A stretch of 64,000 nucleotides of DNA from an uncultured Atopobium sp. (GTDB lineage: Bacteria; Actinomycetota; Coriobacteriia; Coriobacteriales; Atopobiaceae): contig CAMUON010000005.1 of assembly GCA_947090525.1 (NCBI GenBank), positions 1 through 64,000 of the forward strand, in the 5' to 3' direction. Position 1 is the first letter of the stretch, and every line of letters starts with the position of its first letter. This document shows positions 38,578 through 47,417 of the stretch, in pieces. Under the pieces are notes generated by a model. It was not told the origin of the DNA, made no database searches, and worked only from the letters and a program-made list of their open reading frames with translations. The position numbers and the translations under genes were made by a program.

Positions 38578-41500
38578 ATGAATACACGATGGACACTCAG
38601 GGTCGTAAACGCCCGCCGCGCGCATCACGCGTGGTCGAAGCAACATGTTCTGCATACTATTTTTGCCCTGGTGATCGCATCGATTATTACGCTTCCAAGC
38701 TCGGCATTTGCAGAAGAACTCTCGCACAATGCGCTTGCCGCCGCAGCGGTACAGGCAGCAGTACAAACGACCGTTCAAACAGCTTCTGCAAATCAGACGT
38801 CCCAGGTGGCGAAAACACCCACAGCTCAAACACCCACAGCTCAAACACCCACAGCTCAAACGCCTGCGGTGCAATCACCTGCAAATCAGGTAGTTCAGGC
38901 GCCCCAAGCCTCTGTCACACCTGCTACACCTGCTGCGGCGGATGTTCAAACTTCTGTAACAGAAGCATCTGATGCCAAAGAGTCTGCAGCTCAGACGCCC
39001 GCTGCATCAGTACCCGAAGCAGCTCTTGCTCCAGATTCCGCAGCACAAACCCCAGCAGCTTCCGCAACTAAAACCCCAGACCCAGCAACTCAAGCACAAA
39101 CCCAAGCTCCAGCCGCTCCCGCTCTCAACCCCGAAAAATACCAGGACAGCCTAGGCACCACACTCGAGTTCGACTGGGATAAGAACGGCAGTACCTCAAA
39201 AGAAGACTGGCTTGCGTTTCGTAAATGGCTCGCCGACTACACCCCTGTCAAAGATGGCGGCAATGCCGAAGGCGGAAACACCGCGATGGGTGCGATCAAC
39301 ATACGCGTCAACAAGCCGGAAGAAGGTACAAAGACGCTTTTGCCAGGCGTAGATGTCTCGAAGGTCAAGCACTACTACCTCGCAAATGTTGGCCAGCTCA
39401 CGCCTTCGCGCTATCAAAATCCCTGGGGTACGTGCTGGGCGCATGCTATCATGGGTGAGCTCGAAAGCGCCATGCTCAAGAAGGACGCCGGAGCAAAAGG
39501 CCAGGTCATCGACGAGTCTAAACACGCAGAACCCAAACTCACAGGCATTGAGAGCAAATATGACTTCTCTGAGCTTTACCTCGCGCTCAAAGCCTACACG
39601 CGTCAAAGCCAAGGCGCGCAAAAAGGCGAAGGCGTTGTTCCCTTGGACGCAAAAACGGGCAAGGAAATGCCCACAACTGCAAGCTTAAACTCGGGTGGCT
39701 TTACCGATTACGACGAAACATTGCTTACCAACTGGGACAACGTAGTTACCGAAAAGGTTAAGCCGTATTGGCCCTCGAACGTGCCGTTTACCAAAGAAAA
39801 CAGGCTGAAAGTGCTCGCAGGTATGTTAAATATCGAAGATGAATCGCACGAGCACTGGGATCTCAGCCTCAAGGAAGCCAAGCCTCAGGTTCCCGTGCAC
39901 GTAGAAGGCGTGCACTATCTGCCTGCGGTCAATCACTACGCGATCGAAAACAAGCAGATGCTGTGGAAGTCGCGCAACCCTCAAGCGATGCTTCGCATGA
40001 AAGAAGCGCTGGTAAAATATGGTGCACTTCAGGTTTCTCTCAACATGCTCGGCGACTCCGTACAATACGACGATCAGAATTCCACCGAGCAAAATCACGC
40101 AGTTCTGATCGTTGGTTGGAACGACGACTACCCGGCGGATGGTTTTGGCGACACGGTCGCTCCCGGCAAAGGCGCCTGGCTCGTGAAAAACAGCTGGGGT
40201 TCGCGCGATTATTACGTTAACCAGGTCAAACAGCTGCAAAAAGACTATCACCTTACAGACGAAGAGTGCCTCAAAGAGCTCGTCGCCACGATGGATACGC
40301 CTGATAATAAGCAGGAAACCAAAGAGGAGTATGAGCGCTTGAAGCGCAGGCTTACGCGGGAGGTATCGGAAGCCTCTGCAAAAGACCCGGCGTCTTTGAG
40401 TGAGGAAGATAAGGAAGAGCTTGAGCAAAACAAAAAAGACTTGCAAGAATGCGAAAAATTGCTCGCCGATTACGATAACACCTGGAAGGACTATCTGCAG
40501 CGTCATGCCAAGAGCTGCCTCAACGGCACCATGAAAGACGGCTGGGGTCTCGTTGATGGCAAAGACAATTCGACGGGGCATTTTTGGGTGTCGTACTACG
40601 ATAAGTCCTACGCAGGCGCACAGGCGATGAGCGTGGATGTGCCGAGTGACGGTTTTGATTACGATAACAATTACAGTTATAACTACACTTACGCGGCAAC
40701 TACCTCGCCATTTGCCCTGCGCACGCGCGATACGTCGACTCTTGTGACAAACGTTTTCACCGCACGCGGCACCGAAGTCCTCAAGGCTGTGTCTGTGCGC
40801 TCAACGCAAGCGGCCTCGCAGGTAAACGTAAAGGTTTACCTGGTCACGGATGATGATCTGAAAGATTTTGACCCCACAAACGATGGTCAGCTTGTGTCCG
40901 AAGTCAATTACACCACGCAGGCAGCTGGATTTGAGACGGTAAAACTCACCAATCCCGTGCAATTGAAGCCGGGCATGAAATTTGCCGTTTGCGAAAATGT
41001 GACGGCAGATGTGCTCGAGGGCACAAAGTATGTGAAAAACGCCTGGTTAAACCTCGAAACGGGACTTTCGCAGACGGCACAAGATCCAAATAATGGCAAA
41101 TTGACGCAAGAGGGCACCTCCTCGCGCGGCCTTCCTATGCAGTATATCTGGACGTATGTGAAGTCGAATCCTGGGGAAACGTTTGTGCGCCTCAAGACGA
41201 AAGACGGCGAAAAATGGCTGACGCCAGATGAGCTTTCGCATGCGCTCTGCCAGGGCGATGCGTTTGAATTTGGAAACGCGCTCATCAAGGCGTTTACGGT
41301 AAATGGACTCTTGCCTGAGCCGCCTGCACCCTTCGGATTCCCGGTAGCAAGCATGTATTCGTCTAACGACAATAATGATCCCGAGAGCGATTTTGCGCTT
41401 GATCCCGATGCTGACTCTGCGTTTGCCGGCGTGTTTGACCCTGCGTTTGACCCGGCGCTAGACCCCACACCCGCATCCGCGCGCGGGGCCTTGGAAGAAG

Positions 41501-41985
41501 TGTCTGCGTCCTCACCTTTGCAAACGCGTTCAAAAACCCTAGTAGCATCTCTTCTTTCCGGCAAAAACCCTGATTCTGAGCTCAAGGAAGTCGCTTCTCA
41601 ACTCCTCGATACGCTTTCTCTTGCGAACACTCAGCTTCCGGAAGACGACGCGACAAGTACATACGTGAGCTCGCTTTTGAGCTGCTCACGCGCGCTTGGT
41701 AGAGCGCAAAAGCTTTTGGGCAGCGTGGTCGCCGAGCTGAATTTTGCGGCTGAGCAGGGAGATGCGCTCGATGTTCAGGACAAAGAGTTTATGCAGCAGC
41801 GCTTGGCTTATGTAAAAACGCTGCTCAAGTACTATACGCTCGTTTTGAACAAAAAGCATGATTCTGAAGACGGAGCGCGCCTGCGTAAGGCTCTTGTACA
41901 GCTTGCTCGCCTTGTGGGGAACAAGAAGGATGCACAAGCCTATGTTGAGCACCTGCGCGCCCGCGGTTTTGTTGCAAGCGAGTAA
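38578..41985 (+). CDS. Large secreted papain-like (C1 family) protease
   Basis: 1135 residues. Signal peptide at about 20-48 (LPSSAFAEE). A repeat-rich Ala/Thr/Pro/Gln spacer (four near copies of TAQTP) precedes the protease domain (about 225-660): Cys in NPWGTCWAHAI (about 285), His in NHAVLIVGW (about 506), Asn in WLVKNSWGS (about 537). An insertion of about 110 residues, charged and helical, follows the Asn motif before HFWVSYYDKS, where such enzymes normally continue directly. A lectin-like domain follows (about 700-890), then a helical C terminus without LPXTG. ATG 38578 has GAAAGGGG upstream. Processing of surface or host proteins is plausible. Confidence 0.8.
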   Translation: MNTRWTLRVVNARRAHHAWSKQHVLHTIFALVIASIITLPSSAFAEELSHNALAAAAVQAAVQTTVQTASANQTSQVAKTPTAQTPTAQTPTAQTPAVQSPANQVVQAPQASVTPATPAAADVQTSVTEASDAKESAAQTPAASVPEAALAPDSAAQTPAASATKTPDPATQAQTQAPAAPALNPEKYQDSLGTTLEFDWDKNGSTSKEDWLAFRKWLADYTPVKDGGNAEGGNTAMGAINIRVNKPEEGTKTLLPGVDVSKVKHYYLANVGQLTPSRYQNPWGTCWAHAIMGELESAMLKKDAGAKGQVIDESKHAEPKLTGIESKYDFSELYLALKAYTRQSQGAQKGEGVVPLDAKTGKEMPTTASLNSGGFTDYDETLLTNWDNVVTEKVKPYWPSNVPFTKENRLKVLAGMLNIEDESHEHWDLSLKEAKPQVPVHVEGVHYLPAVNHYAIENKQMLWKSRNPQAMLRMKEALVKYGALQVSLNMLGDSVQYDDQNSTEQNHAVLIVGWNDDYPADGFGDTVAPGKGAWLVKNSWGSRDYYVNQVKQLQKDYHLTDEECLKELVATMDTPDNKQETKEEYERLKRRLTREVSEASAKDPASLSEEDKEELEQNKKDLQECEKLLADYDNTWKDYLQRHAKSCLNGTMKDGWGLVDGKDNSTGHFWVSYYDKSYAGAQAMSVDVPSDGFDYDNNYSYNYTYAATTSPFALRTRDTSTLVTNVFTARGTEVLKAVSVRSTQAASQVNVKVYLVTDDDLKDFDPTNDGQLVSEVNYTTQAAGFETVKLTNPVQLKPGMKFAVCENVTADVLEGTKYVKNAWLNLETGLSQTAQDPNNGKLTQEGTSSRGLPMQYIWTYVKSNPGETFVRLKTKDGEKWLTPDELSHALCQGDAFEFGNALIKAFTVNGLLPEPPAPFGFPVASMYSSNDNNDPESDFALDPDADSAFAGVFDPAFDPALDPTPASARGALEEVSASSPLQTRSKTLVASLLSGKNPDSELKEVASQLLDTLSLANTQLPEDDATSTYVSSLLSCSRALGRAQKLLGSVVAELNFAAEQGDALDVQDKEFMQQRLAYVKTLLKYYTLVLNKKHDSEDGARLRKALVQLARLVGNKKDAQAYVEHLRARGFVASE

Positions 41986-42024
41986 TATTTAAGCCTCTGA
42001 GCTGGCGTTTGTTTGTGTTGTGTG

Positions 42025-42054
42025 GCGCCCCTGCGCAATCGTGCGTAGGGGCGC
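42025..42054 (+). terminator. Hairpin after the protease gene
   Basis: GCGCCCCTGCGC (42025-42036) and the complementary GCGT-AGGGGCGC (to 42054) form a long GC-rich hairpin. It lacks a strong U-run, so it may be an inefficient terminator or transcription-pausing site. Confidence 0.5.
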
Positions 42055-42207
42055 GCTCGTGTTTTATGCTCGTGCTTTGTACACATGCTTTGTGCACATC
42101 GCCTGCGCCACCATTCAAAACGCACATTGCGAGATCTTTTTTTGAATAAAATTTTGATAAATGGCACAATTATTGTGTAGATGAATAAAGATGCTCTTCT
42201 AGGGGAT

Positions 42208-42322
42208 CACTATAGTAGTGAGCGGCAGTCTGGCGGCTCTGGTCAGAATCCAAAATCAGGACTCTAAACCAGGAGCCACCGCCCGAAGCTTCACAGCACG
42301 GACCCAAGCCCGAAGCTTCACA
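42208..42322 (+). promoter_or_regulatory. Structured leader before the aldehyde dehydrogenase
   Basis: CACTA/TAGTG near 42208-42220 is a small hairpin. GGCGGCTCTGGT (42232-42243) pairs with ACCAGGAGCCACCGCC (42268-42283) as an imperfect stem of about 12 bp. GCCCGAAGCTTCACA occurs twice, at 42281-42295 and 42308-42322, 27 bp apart. All lie before ATG 42391 and could be a cis-acting leader or regulator sites. No known riboswitch is recognised. Confidence 0.45.
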
Positions 42323-42390
42323 CCATGCACTACCAGCCGCTTAACACAAAAACGTTTGCTATATAAACCCCGCGAGTAAAAGGAATGTAT

Positions 42391-43875
42391 ATGAACGTAC
42401 AACTCAAAGACAACTACGGCCTCTACATTGACGGCCGCTTCGTTCCCGCCTCCGATGGTACAACATTTGATACAAAGAACCCTGCGACAGGCGAGGTGCT
42501 TGCCCACGTTTCCGCAGCTACAAAAGAAGATGTCGATACTGTCGTAAAAGCAGCCTGGCGAGCTTTTGATGCGTGGAAAAATATTTCCCGCGCCAAGCGC
42601 GCGTCCATCCTTATGAAAATCGCGGACATCATCGACGAGAATAAAGAGCTTCTGGCTACCGTCGAGACGCTTGATAACGGCAAGCCCATCCGCGAGACGC
42701 TCAATATCGATATCCCGCTTGCAGCCGAGCATTTTCGCCTGTTCGGAAGCGCTGTTTTGACCGAAGAGGGGACAAACAGGATTCTCGATGGCAATCTTTT
42801 GAGCATCGTTACCCGTGAGCCCATTGGCGTGGTGGGCCAAATCGTGCCATGGAACTTCCCCTTCCTCATGGCAGCGTGGAAGCTCGCACCCGTGCTTGCT
42901 GCGGGCGATTGTACCGTGTTCAAAACTTCGTCGAGTACGCCGCTTAGCGTCCTTGTTCTCATGGAGCTTTTGGGCGACGTGGTACCAAACGGCGTCATCA
43001 ACGTTATCTCTGGTCCGGGTTCCAAATGCGGTCAATATTTGCTTGACCACCCTGACCTCAGGAAACTTGCGTTTACCGGTTCAACAGCTGTGGGCTACAA
43101 TGTTGCACACGCTGCGGCCGATAAACTCATCCCTGCGACACTTGAGCTCGGCGGCAAGAGCGCAAACATCTACTTCGACGATTGCAACATGGATCAGGCG
43201 ATTGACGGACTTATGCTGGGCATTCTCTTCAACCAGGGTCAGGTATGCTGCGCAGGTTCGCGCGTCTTTGTGCAGGAAGGCATCTACGACGAGTTTATCT
43301 CTCGCGCAAAAGCCGCTTTCGCCAAGGTTATCCAGGGCAACCCGCTTGATCCTGCCACCCAGATCGGTGCGCAGATCAACGAGAGTCAGATGAAGAAAAT
43401 TGCGTCCTACATTGATATCGCTCGTGCAGAAGGCGCAAGCGTCCTCGTAGGCGGCGAGCGCAACGAAGAAGGCGCACTTGCGAACGGCTGCTTCTTCAAG
43501 CCCACGCTTCTGACCGGTGCAAACAATCACATGCGCGTGTCTTGCGAAGAGATCTTTGGGCCGGTAGCGGTTGTGATCAAGTTCAAGACCGAGGACGAGG
43601 TGGTGCGCATGGCAAACGATTCCAACTACGGTTTGGGCGGCGCTGTGTGGACGCAGAATATCACTCGCGCTCTGCGTGTCGCTCGCGCGGTAGAAACGGG
43701 TCGTATGTGGGTCAACACCTACAATCAAGTGCCTGGTGGTGCACCGTTTGGTGGCGTGAAGCAGTCGGGTATTGGACGCGAAACTGATCTTTCGATTTTG
43801 GATGCTTATACGCAGAAGAAAAATATCATGATCAACTTAAGCGACGATCCAAGTGGTTTTTATCCTGAAGCGTAA
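42391..43875 (+). CDS. NAD(P)-dependent aldehyde dehydrogenase
   Basis: 494 residues, full-length ALDH superfamily. The cofactor-binding part has PWNFPFLMAAWKLAPVLA and the FTGSTAVG loop. Catalytic residues are Glu in LELGGKSA (about 251) and Cys in NQGQVCCAGSR (about 285). The C terminus has PFGGVKQSGIGRE. Resembles ExaC/AldB-like acetaldehyde or general aldehyde dehydrogenases; substrate not determinable. Of two starts, ATG 42391 has AAAGGA seven bases upstream, better than ATG 42385. It is monocistronic with a terminator at 43931. Confidence 0.93.
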   Translation: MNVQLKDNYGLYIDGRFVPASDGTTFDTKNPATGEVLAHVSAATKEDVDTVVKAAWRAFDAWKNISRAKRASILMKIADIIDENKELLATVETLDNGKPIRETLNIDIPLAAEHFRLFGSAVLTEEGTNRILDGNLLSIVTREPIGVVGQIVPWNFPFLMAAWKLAPVLAAGDCTVFKTSSSTPLSVLVLMELLGDVVPNGVINVISGPGSKCGQYLLDHPDLRKLAFTGSTAVGYNVAHAAADKLIPATLELGGKSANIYFDDCNMDQAIDGLMLGILFNQGQVCCAGSRVFVQEGIYDEFISRAKAAFAKVIQGNPLDPATQIGAQINESQMKKIASYIDIARAEGASVLVGGERNEEGALANGCFFKPTLLTGANNHMRVSCEEIFGPVAVVIKFKTEDEVVRMANDSNYGLGGAVWTQNITRALRVARAVETGRMWVNTYNQVPGGAPFGGVKQSGIGRETDLSILDAYTQKKNIMINLSDDPSGFYPEA

Positions 43876-43930
43876 GCGCTTATCACGCACGACACGAGCG
43901 GCATCGCGGGTGTAGACAAAAAATAGTATC

Positions 43931-43967
43931 GCGGGTGTAGACAAAATGCGTCTGCACCCGCTTTTTG
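43931..43967 (+). terminator. Terminator of the aldehyde dehydrogenase gene
   Basis: GCGGGTGTAGAC (43931-43942) and GTCTGCACCCGC (43950-43961) form a 12-bp stem with one G-U pair, then TTTTTG. The 19-base sequence starting ATCGCGGGTGTAGAC occurs also at 43903-43921, so the upstream arm is present twice. Confidence 0.85.
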
Positions 43968-44001
43968 TCTCGTGTGCGCTGCCCTTTTTCGTGCGTGAAC
44001 A

Positions 44002-44010
44002 TGATATAAT
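44002..44010 (+). promoter_or_regulatory. Extended -10 promoter
   Basis: TGA-TATAAT (44002-44010) lies 35 bases before the membrane protein start at 44045. The -35 region is poor, as is common for extended -10 promoters. Confidence 0.5.
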
Positions 44011-44044
44011 CAAGCAAATTTAGCATGCGACTAAAGGAGTGATC

Positions 44045-44911
44045 ATGCCCGAGACGACATTTGACAACAATAAGGGGCTGTTCGGGGCGTCTATTGCGGC
44101 CCTCAAACGCACGCCGCATGTGGGATCGATGCTCGCCATACTTGTGCTTATAGGACTTGTGCCACTGCTAGGCACGATTGTGATTAGCGGAATTGCGTTT
44201 GTGTGGGCGGAAGCTGCTCTTACGCGCGATCTTTCGCGCGCCGAGCATGTAGGATTTAGCGGCAGCAAGATTGGCTTAGCTATTTGCGTGAGCATCTTGT
44301 CTCTCATTGTTTCTTTGGGCCTGTCCTGGCTTGCCACCTTCATGACTGGTGACTTTCAGATGGGGTCAAACCTCATGACGATACTTAATTTCTTTATTGC
44401 AATTATGCTCAATGCCATGTGCATTCGCGCGGTATTCAAAGGCAAATTACATGCGTTTTTCACCTCACGCGTGCTCCTTTTGGTAAAGGAAGACTGGGCA
44501 ACTTTTATGATGGTTGCGCTGCTCGAATTTATTTTGAGTGTGCTGCTTGCGATAGTTTCTACGTTGATTCTTGGGGCTTGCTTCTTGATCATACCGAATA
44601 TTCTCGTTCCTAGTTTTGATTTTTTGAGCCTCGCGCACGACTTTTCGCAAGGCGCCATCACGCAGCAAATCGTTGCGGCGGGTATAGCTGTGCTCGTGGC
44701 GTGGTTATTTATCTCCACGCTGGTCAACCTCTTTTTCCTAATGATGGTGGCAGTGAGCGCCGCGTGGGTTGCACGCACTGATTCTCCGGAGATTTGCTTT
44801 GCGTGTTATGCGGAAAATGCTACGGTTGTGTCGGGCGCTGCGGATGCTACGGAAACGCCTGATGAGGTGGATACCCCTTCTCTTCCCAATGACCATCAGC
44901 AAGACGAGTAG
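44045..44911 (+). CDS. DUF4013-like polytopic membrane protein
   Basis: 288 residues with about six membrane segments (about 25-50, 75-100, 108-125, 145-170, 200-220, 225-245) and an acidic C-terminal tail. The pattern of hydrophobic segments and the entry near residue 8-50 (LFGASIAALKRTPHVGSMLA) resemble DUF4013 proteins. Function unknown. AAAGGAG precedes ATG 44045. Single gene, closed by the terminator at 44965. Confidence 0.6.
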   Translation: MPETTFDNNKGLFGASIAALKRTPHVGSMLAILVLIGLVPLLGTIVISGIAFVWAEAALTRDLSRAEHVGFSGSKIGLAICVSILSLIVSLGLSWLATFMTGDFQMGSNLMTILNFFIAIMLNAMCIRAVFKGKLHAFFTSRVLLLVKEDWATFMMVALLEFILSVLLAIVSTLILGACFLIIPNILVPSFDFLSLAHDFSQGAITQQIVAAGIAVLVAWLFISTLVNLFFLMMVAVSAAWVARTDSPEICFACYAENATVVSGAADATETPDEVDTPSLPNDHQQDE

Positions 44912-44964
44912 TTGTGCGCGCGAGCGCCTGTACCTTTTGTGTTGTTCGTTTGTGATACAAAATT

Positions 44965-44998
44965 GAGCTGCGCGACCCATCTCGCGTAGCTCTTTTTC
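44965..44998 (+). terminator. Terminator of the membrane-protein gene
   Basis: GAGCTGCGCG (44965-44974) and CGCGTAGCTC (44983-44992) form a stem with one mismatch and TTTTT follows. The remaining 45000-45225 contains no gene; it should hold the rpsF promoter. Confidence 0.8.
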
Positions 44999-45229
44999 AT
45001 GGGCACCCGCACTCAATGCCGCCACCTCACATTTGCTCCACATGGAAAATGCGCGATTTACGGGTTTTCCTCTGCAAATCTAAATCTTCTTTTTTTGCTA
45101 CATAGCAGCAACGTATCTCGCCTCATCTATGCGAAAATGATGCTATGAAAAGTGTATAAGGTGTGCTCGCCGGAAAAACAAGCTAATCCTGCCGCTACAT
45201 GTGGTAATATTAAAAATTGTCTTTTCCTG

Positions 45230-45260
45230 CTTCGAGTGCAACCTTCACAACTCGAAGCCG
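45230..45260 (+). promoter_or_regulatory. Possible S6:S18 autoregulatory leader hairpin
   Basis: CTTCGAGT (45230-45237) and ACTCGAAG (45250-45257) form a perfect 8-bp stem, followed by CCGC, 25 bases before rpsF. Many bacterial rpsF leaders carry a hairpin with an adjacent CCG that binds the S6:S18 complex, and S18 is encoded downstream here. The motif match is by eye. Confidence 0.45.
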
Positions 45261-45282
45261 CAAGCCCAGAGGAGGTGACCAC

Positions 45283-45576
45283 ATGAAGGCATATGAATTG
45301 TTGTATTTTGTCAGCCCTTCCGCTACTGACGAAGCCCGCGCCGCTGCTATGAAGCGTATCGACACAGCTATCACCGAGGGTTCCGGCGTCGTAGACAATA
45401 TCGAGGACTGGGGTAAGCGCAAGCTCGCATACGAGATCAATAAGCTTACCGAAGGCGATTACACCCTTATCAATTTTCATGCAGACCCAACGCAGATTGC
45501 TGAGCTCGATCGTGTTTTGCGCATCAATGACACGGTAGTTCGTCACATGATCGTTCGTCGTCCCGACAAAGACTAA
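45283..45576 (+). CDS. rpsF: 30S ribosomal protein S6
   Basis: 97 residues. Typical start (MKAYELLYFVSPSATDEAR), the DWGKRKLAYEINKLTEGDY strand-helix stretch and the VRRPDKD end. GGAGGTGACC gives a strong ribosome binding site for ATG 45283. First gene of the conserved rpsF-ssb-rpsR-rplI cluster; S6 binds S18 in the platform of the small subunit. The frame is open upstream, but the S6 N terminus is fixed by homology. Confidence 0.97.
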   Translation: MKAYELLYFVSPSATDEARAAAMKRIDTAITEGSGVVDNIEDWGKRKLAYEINKLTEGDYTLINFHADPTQIAELDRVLRINDTVVRHMIVRRPDKD

Positions 45577-45629
45577 GGTCGTAAGGACAAATATTTTGGT
45601 CAGCAGACCCAGGTGAGAGGTGGAAAACA

Positions 45630-46196
45630 ATGAGTATAAATCGTGTAGCACTATCAGGAAACCTTACCCGCGATCCCGAGCTTAGAGGCACGCAAGGCGG
45701 ATCACAAGTGTTGGCATTTGGAATTGCCGTAAACGACCGCAGGCGTAATGCCCAAGGGGAGTGGGAAGACGTTCCTAACTACGTCGATTGCGTTGTCTTT
45801 GGAAACCGCGCTGACGCGCTTAAGCGCCTGCTCACTAAAGGTCAAAAAGTTGTTCTTGAAGGACGACTTCGTTGGAGTCAGTGGGAGCGCGAAGGACAAA
45901 AGCATTCTAAGCTCGAGGTTATTGTTGATAATCTCGACTTTGTGTCGCGTCCGCAGGCTTCTCAAGCGCAAGCTTCTGCGCCTGCGCCCTATGGTGCATA
46001 TGCGCAAGCGCCCGCAGCTCCTGCTCAAGCCGCTCCGTATGCTCAAAATTACGGAGCTCCTGCTCCAGCCCCTGCAGCTTCGACTGTGGTGTATGGACAA
46101 GGAAATGCCACAACTCCTGCACAGGCTCCTGCTCAGGCGCCTGCAGCTGCTGCGGCTTCGGCAGATTCGATTTACGACGAAGAGATTCCTTTTTAG
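45630..46196 (+). CDS. ssb: Single-stranded DNA-binding protein
   Basis: 188 residues. OB fold at 1-110 (MSINRVALSGNLTRDPELRG, VPNYVDCVVFGNRADALKRL), an Ala/Pro/Gln-rich linker and the acidic partner-binding tail EEIPF. It protects single strands in replication and recruits repair proteins. In the ribosomal cluster as usual for Actinomycetota and Bacillota. Weak but adequate GAGAGG before ATG 45630. Confidence 0.97.
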   Translation: MSINRVALSGNLTRDPELRGTQGGSQVLAFGIAVNDRRRNAQGEWEDVPNYVDCVVFGNRADALKRLLTKGQKVVLEGRLRWSQWEREGQKHSKLEVIVDNLDFVSRPQASQAQASAPAPYGAYAQAPAAPAQAAPYAQNYGAPAPAPAASTVVYGQGNATTPAQAPAQAPAAAAASADSIYDEEIPF

Positions 46197-46251
46197 AACG
46201 GGATGTAAGACAAACAGATGGCATATTCCATCATAAGAAAGGCTTAGAGAC

Positions 46252-46524
46252 ATGGCTAGACAAAAGCAAGTTATGCAAAACCAGCCGCGTCGCAAATTTA
46301 GCCAGCTTGACAAGGCAGAGCTTGACTTTGTCGATTACAAAGACACGCAGCTTCTCCGCAAATTTATGACTGATCGCGGAAAGATTAAACCCCGTCGTGT
46401 TACTGGTATTTGCACGCAGCACCAACACAATGTTGCTATGGCTATCAAACGTGCCCGTGAAATGGCACTTTTGCCCTACTCAGTAACTGTTGTGTCAAGC
46501 CGCGGTTCGCGTTCGCGCGGCTAG
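46252..46524 (+). CDS. rpsR: 30S ribosomal protein S18
   Basis: 90 residues: KAELDFVDYKDTQLLRKFMT and GKIKPRRVTGICTQHQHNVA, then KRAREMALLPYSV. The N-terminal basic extension is short. Partner of S6 in the ribosome platform. GAAAGG before ATG 46252, 55 bases after ssb. Confidence 0.97.
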   Translation: MARQKQVMQNQPRRKFSQLDKAELDFVDYKDTQLLRKFMTDRGKIKPRRVTGICTQHQHNVAMAIKRAREMALLPYSVTVVSSRGSRSRG

Positions 46525-46652
46525 TATGCTCTTGGGCCATACTCAGGCGCCCGAACTTGCATATGTGCAGGTATAGGGCATTTCTTGAGTATGATCGGCA
46601 TACATAACGTCCGACAAGAGTTGGCGCGAGCCAACATAACAAAGGAGTTCCT

Positions 46653-47201
46653 ATGAAAGTCATCCTTTTGGGTGAGCTTAGGGGCAAAGGCGGAGAAGGC
46701 GACATCGTAGAGGTAGCTCAGGGGTATGCAGAAAATTGCCTCTTCCCGAGCAAAATCGCCCAACCAGCCACCCCCGGCAACATCAAACAGCTCGAGGAGC
46801 GCCGTCACAACATTGCAAAGCGCGAGGAAAAGCGTCTTGCTGATGCACACGCAACTGCAGAGCAGCTTGATGGTAAGCAAGTCCTTATCGAAGCTAAAGT
46901 GGGAGAGAACAATCAGCTCTTTGGTTCAATCACCACCACTCAAATTGTTTCTGCTATCAAAGAGCAGCTTGGTGTGGAAGTTGACCGCAAGCGTATTGCT
47001 CGTGGCGCTACCATCAAAACCGCTGGTGCTCACAAGGTAGAGATCAACCTGTATCGCGAAATCAATGCAAACGTCACCGTCGTCGTGGGCGCTTCTATGC
47101 AAGAGCTCAAGGCGGAAGGCGTGAGCGCTGAAGCTCAGGCTGAAGAAGCTGCAGAAGAGCCTGCTGAAGGTGAAGCTGCTGAGGCTGCTGACGCAGAGTA
47201 A
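46653..47201 (+). CDS. rplI: 50S ribosomal protein L9
   Basis: 182 residues. N-terminal domain (MKVILLGELRGKGGEGDIVE, YAENCLFPSKIA), the connecting helix with KREEKRLADAHATAE, and the C-terminal domain. An Ala/Glu-rich extension of about 30 residues (EEAAEEPAEGEAAEAADAE) is longer than in E. coli L9 (149 residues). AAAGGAG precedes ATG 46653. It ends the cluster, with a terminator at 47270. Confidence 0.96.
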   Translation: MKVILLGELRGKGGEGDIVEVAQGYAENCLFPSKIAQPATPGNIKQLEERRHNIAKREEKRLADAHATAEQLDGKQVLIEAKVGENNQLFGSITTTQIVSAIKEQLGVEVDRKRIARGATIKTAGAHKVEINLYREINANVTVVVGASMQELKAEGVSAEAQAEEAAEEPAEGEAAEAADAE

Positions 47202-47269
47202 GCGTTTGCGCTTCTTTTGCGTTTGCTATGCGCCTTGGATAGTCGTATAGCTTATATGCACGGTATTAA

Positions 47270-47316
47270 AAACACGGCCCAGGCGCCTTGTGGCGCTTGA
47301 ACCGTGTTTGTTTTTA
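47270..47316. terminator. Terminator after rplI
   Basis: AAACACGG (47270-47277) and CCGTGTTT (47302-47309) enclose a second stem GCGCC/GGCGC (47283-47296), then GTTTTT. Since the next gene converges it may act for both directions. Confidence 0.75.
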
Positions 47317-47417
47317 CTGCGTGGATGTGCACAAGTATGCGCATGTTTGGCGTGTATTAGGCGCGCGCGTTGGACGCATGCGGCGTCTTTGCGCGTGCGC
47401 GCGCCCACGCGCCCGGT

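Noticed and set aside
38815..38860. Tandem 15-bp repeats as regulatory or CRISPR repeats
   Set aside because: They are in frame and encode repeated TAQTP in a secreted protein spacer.
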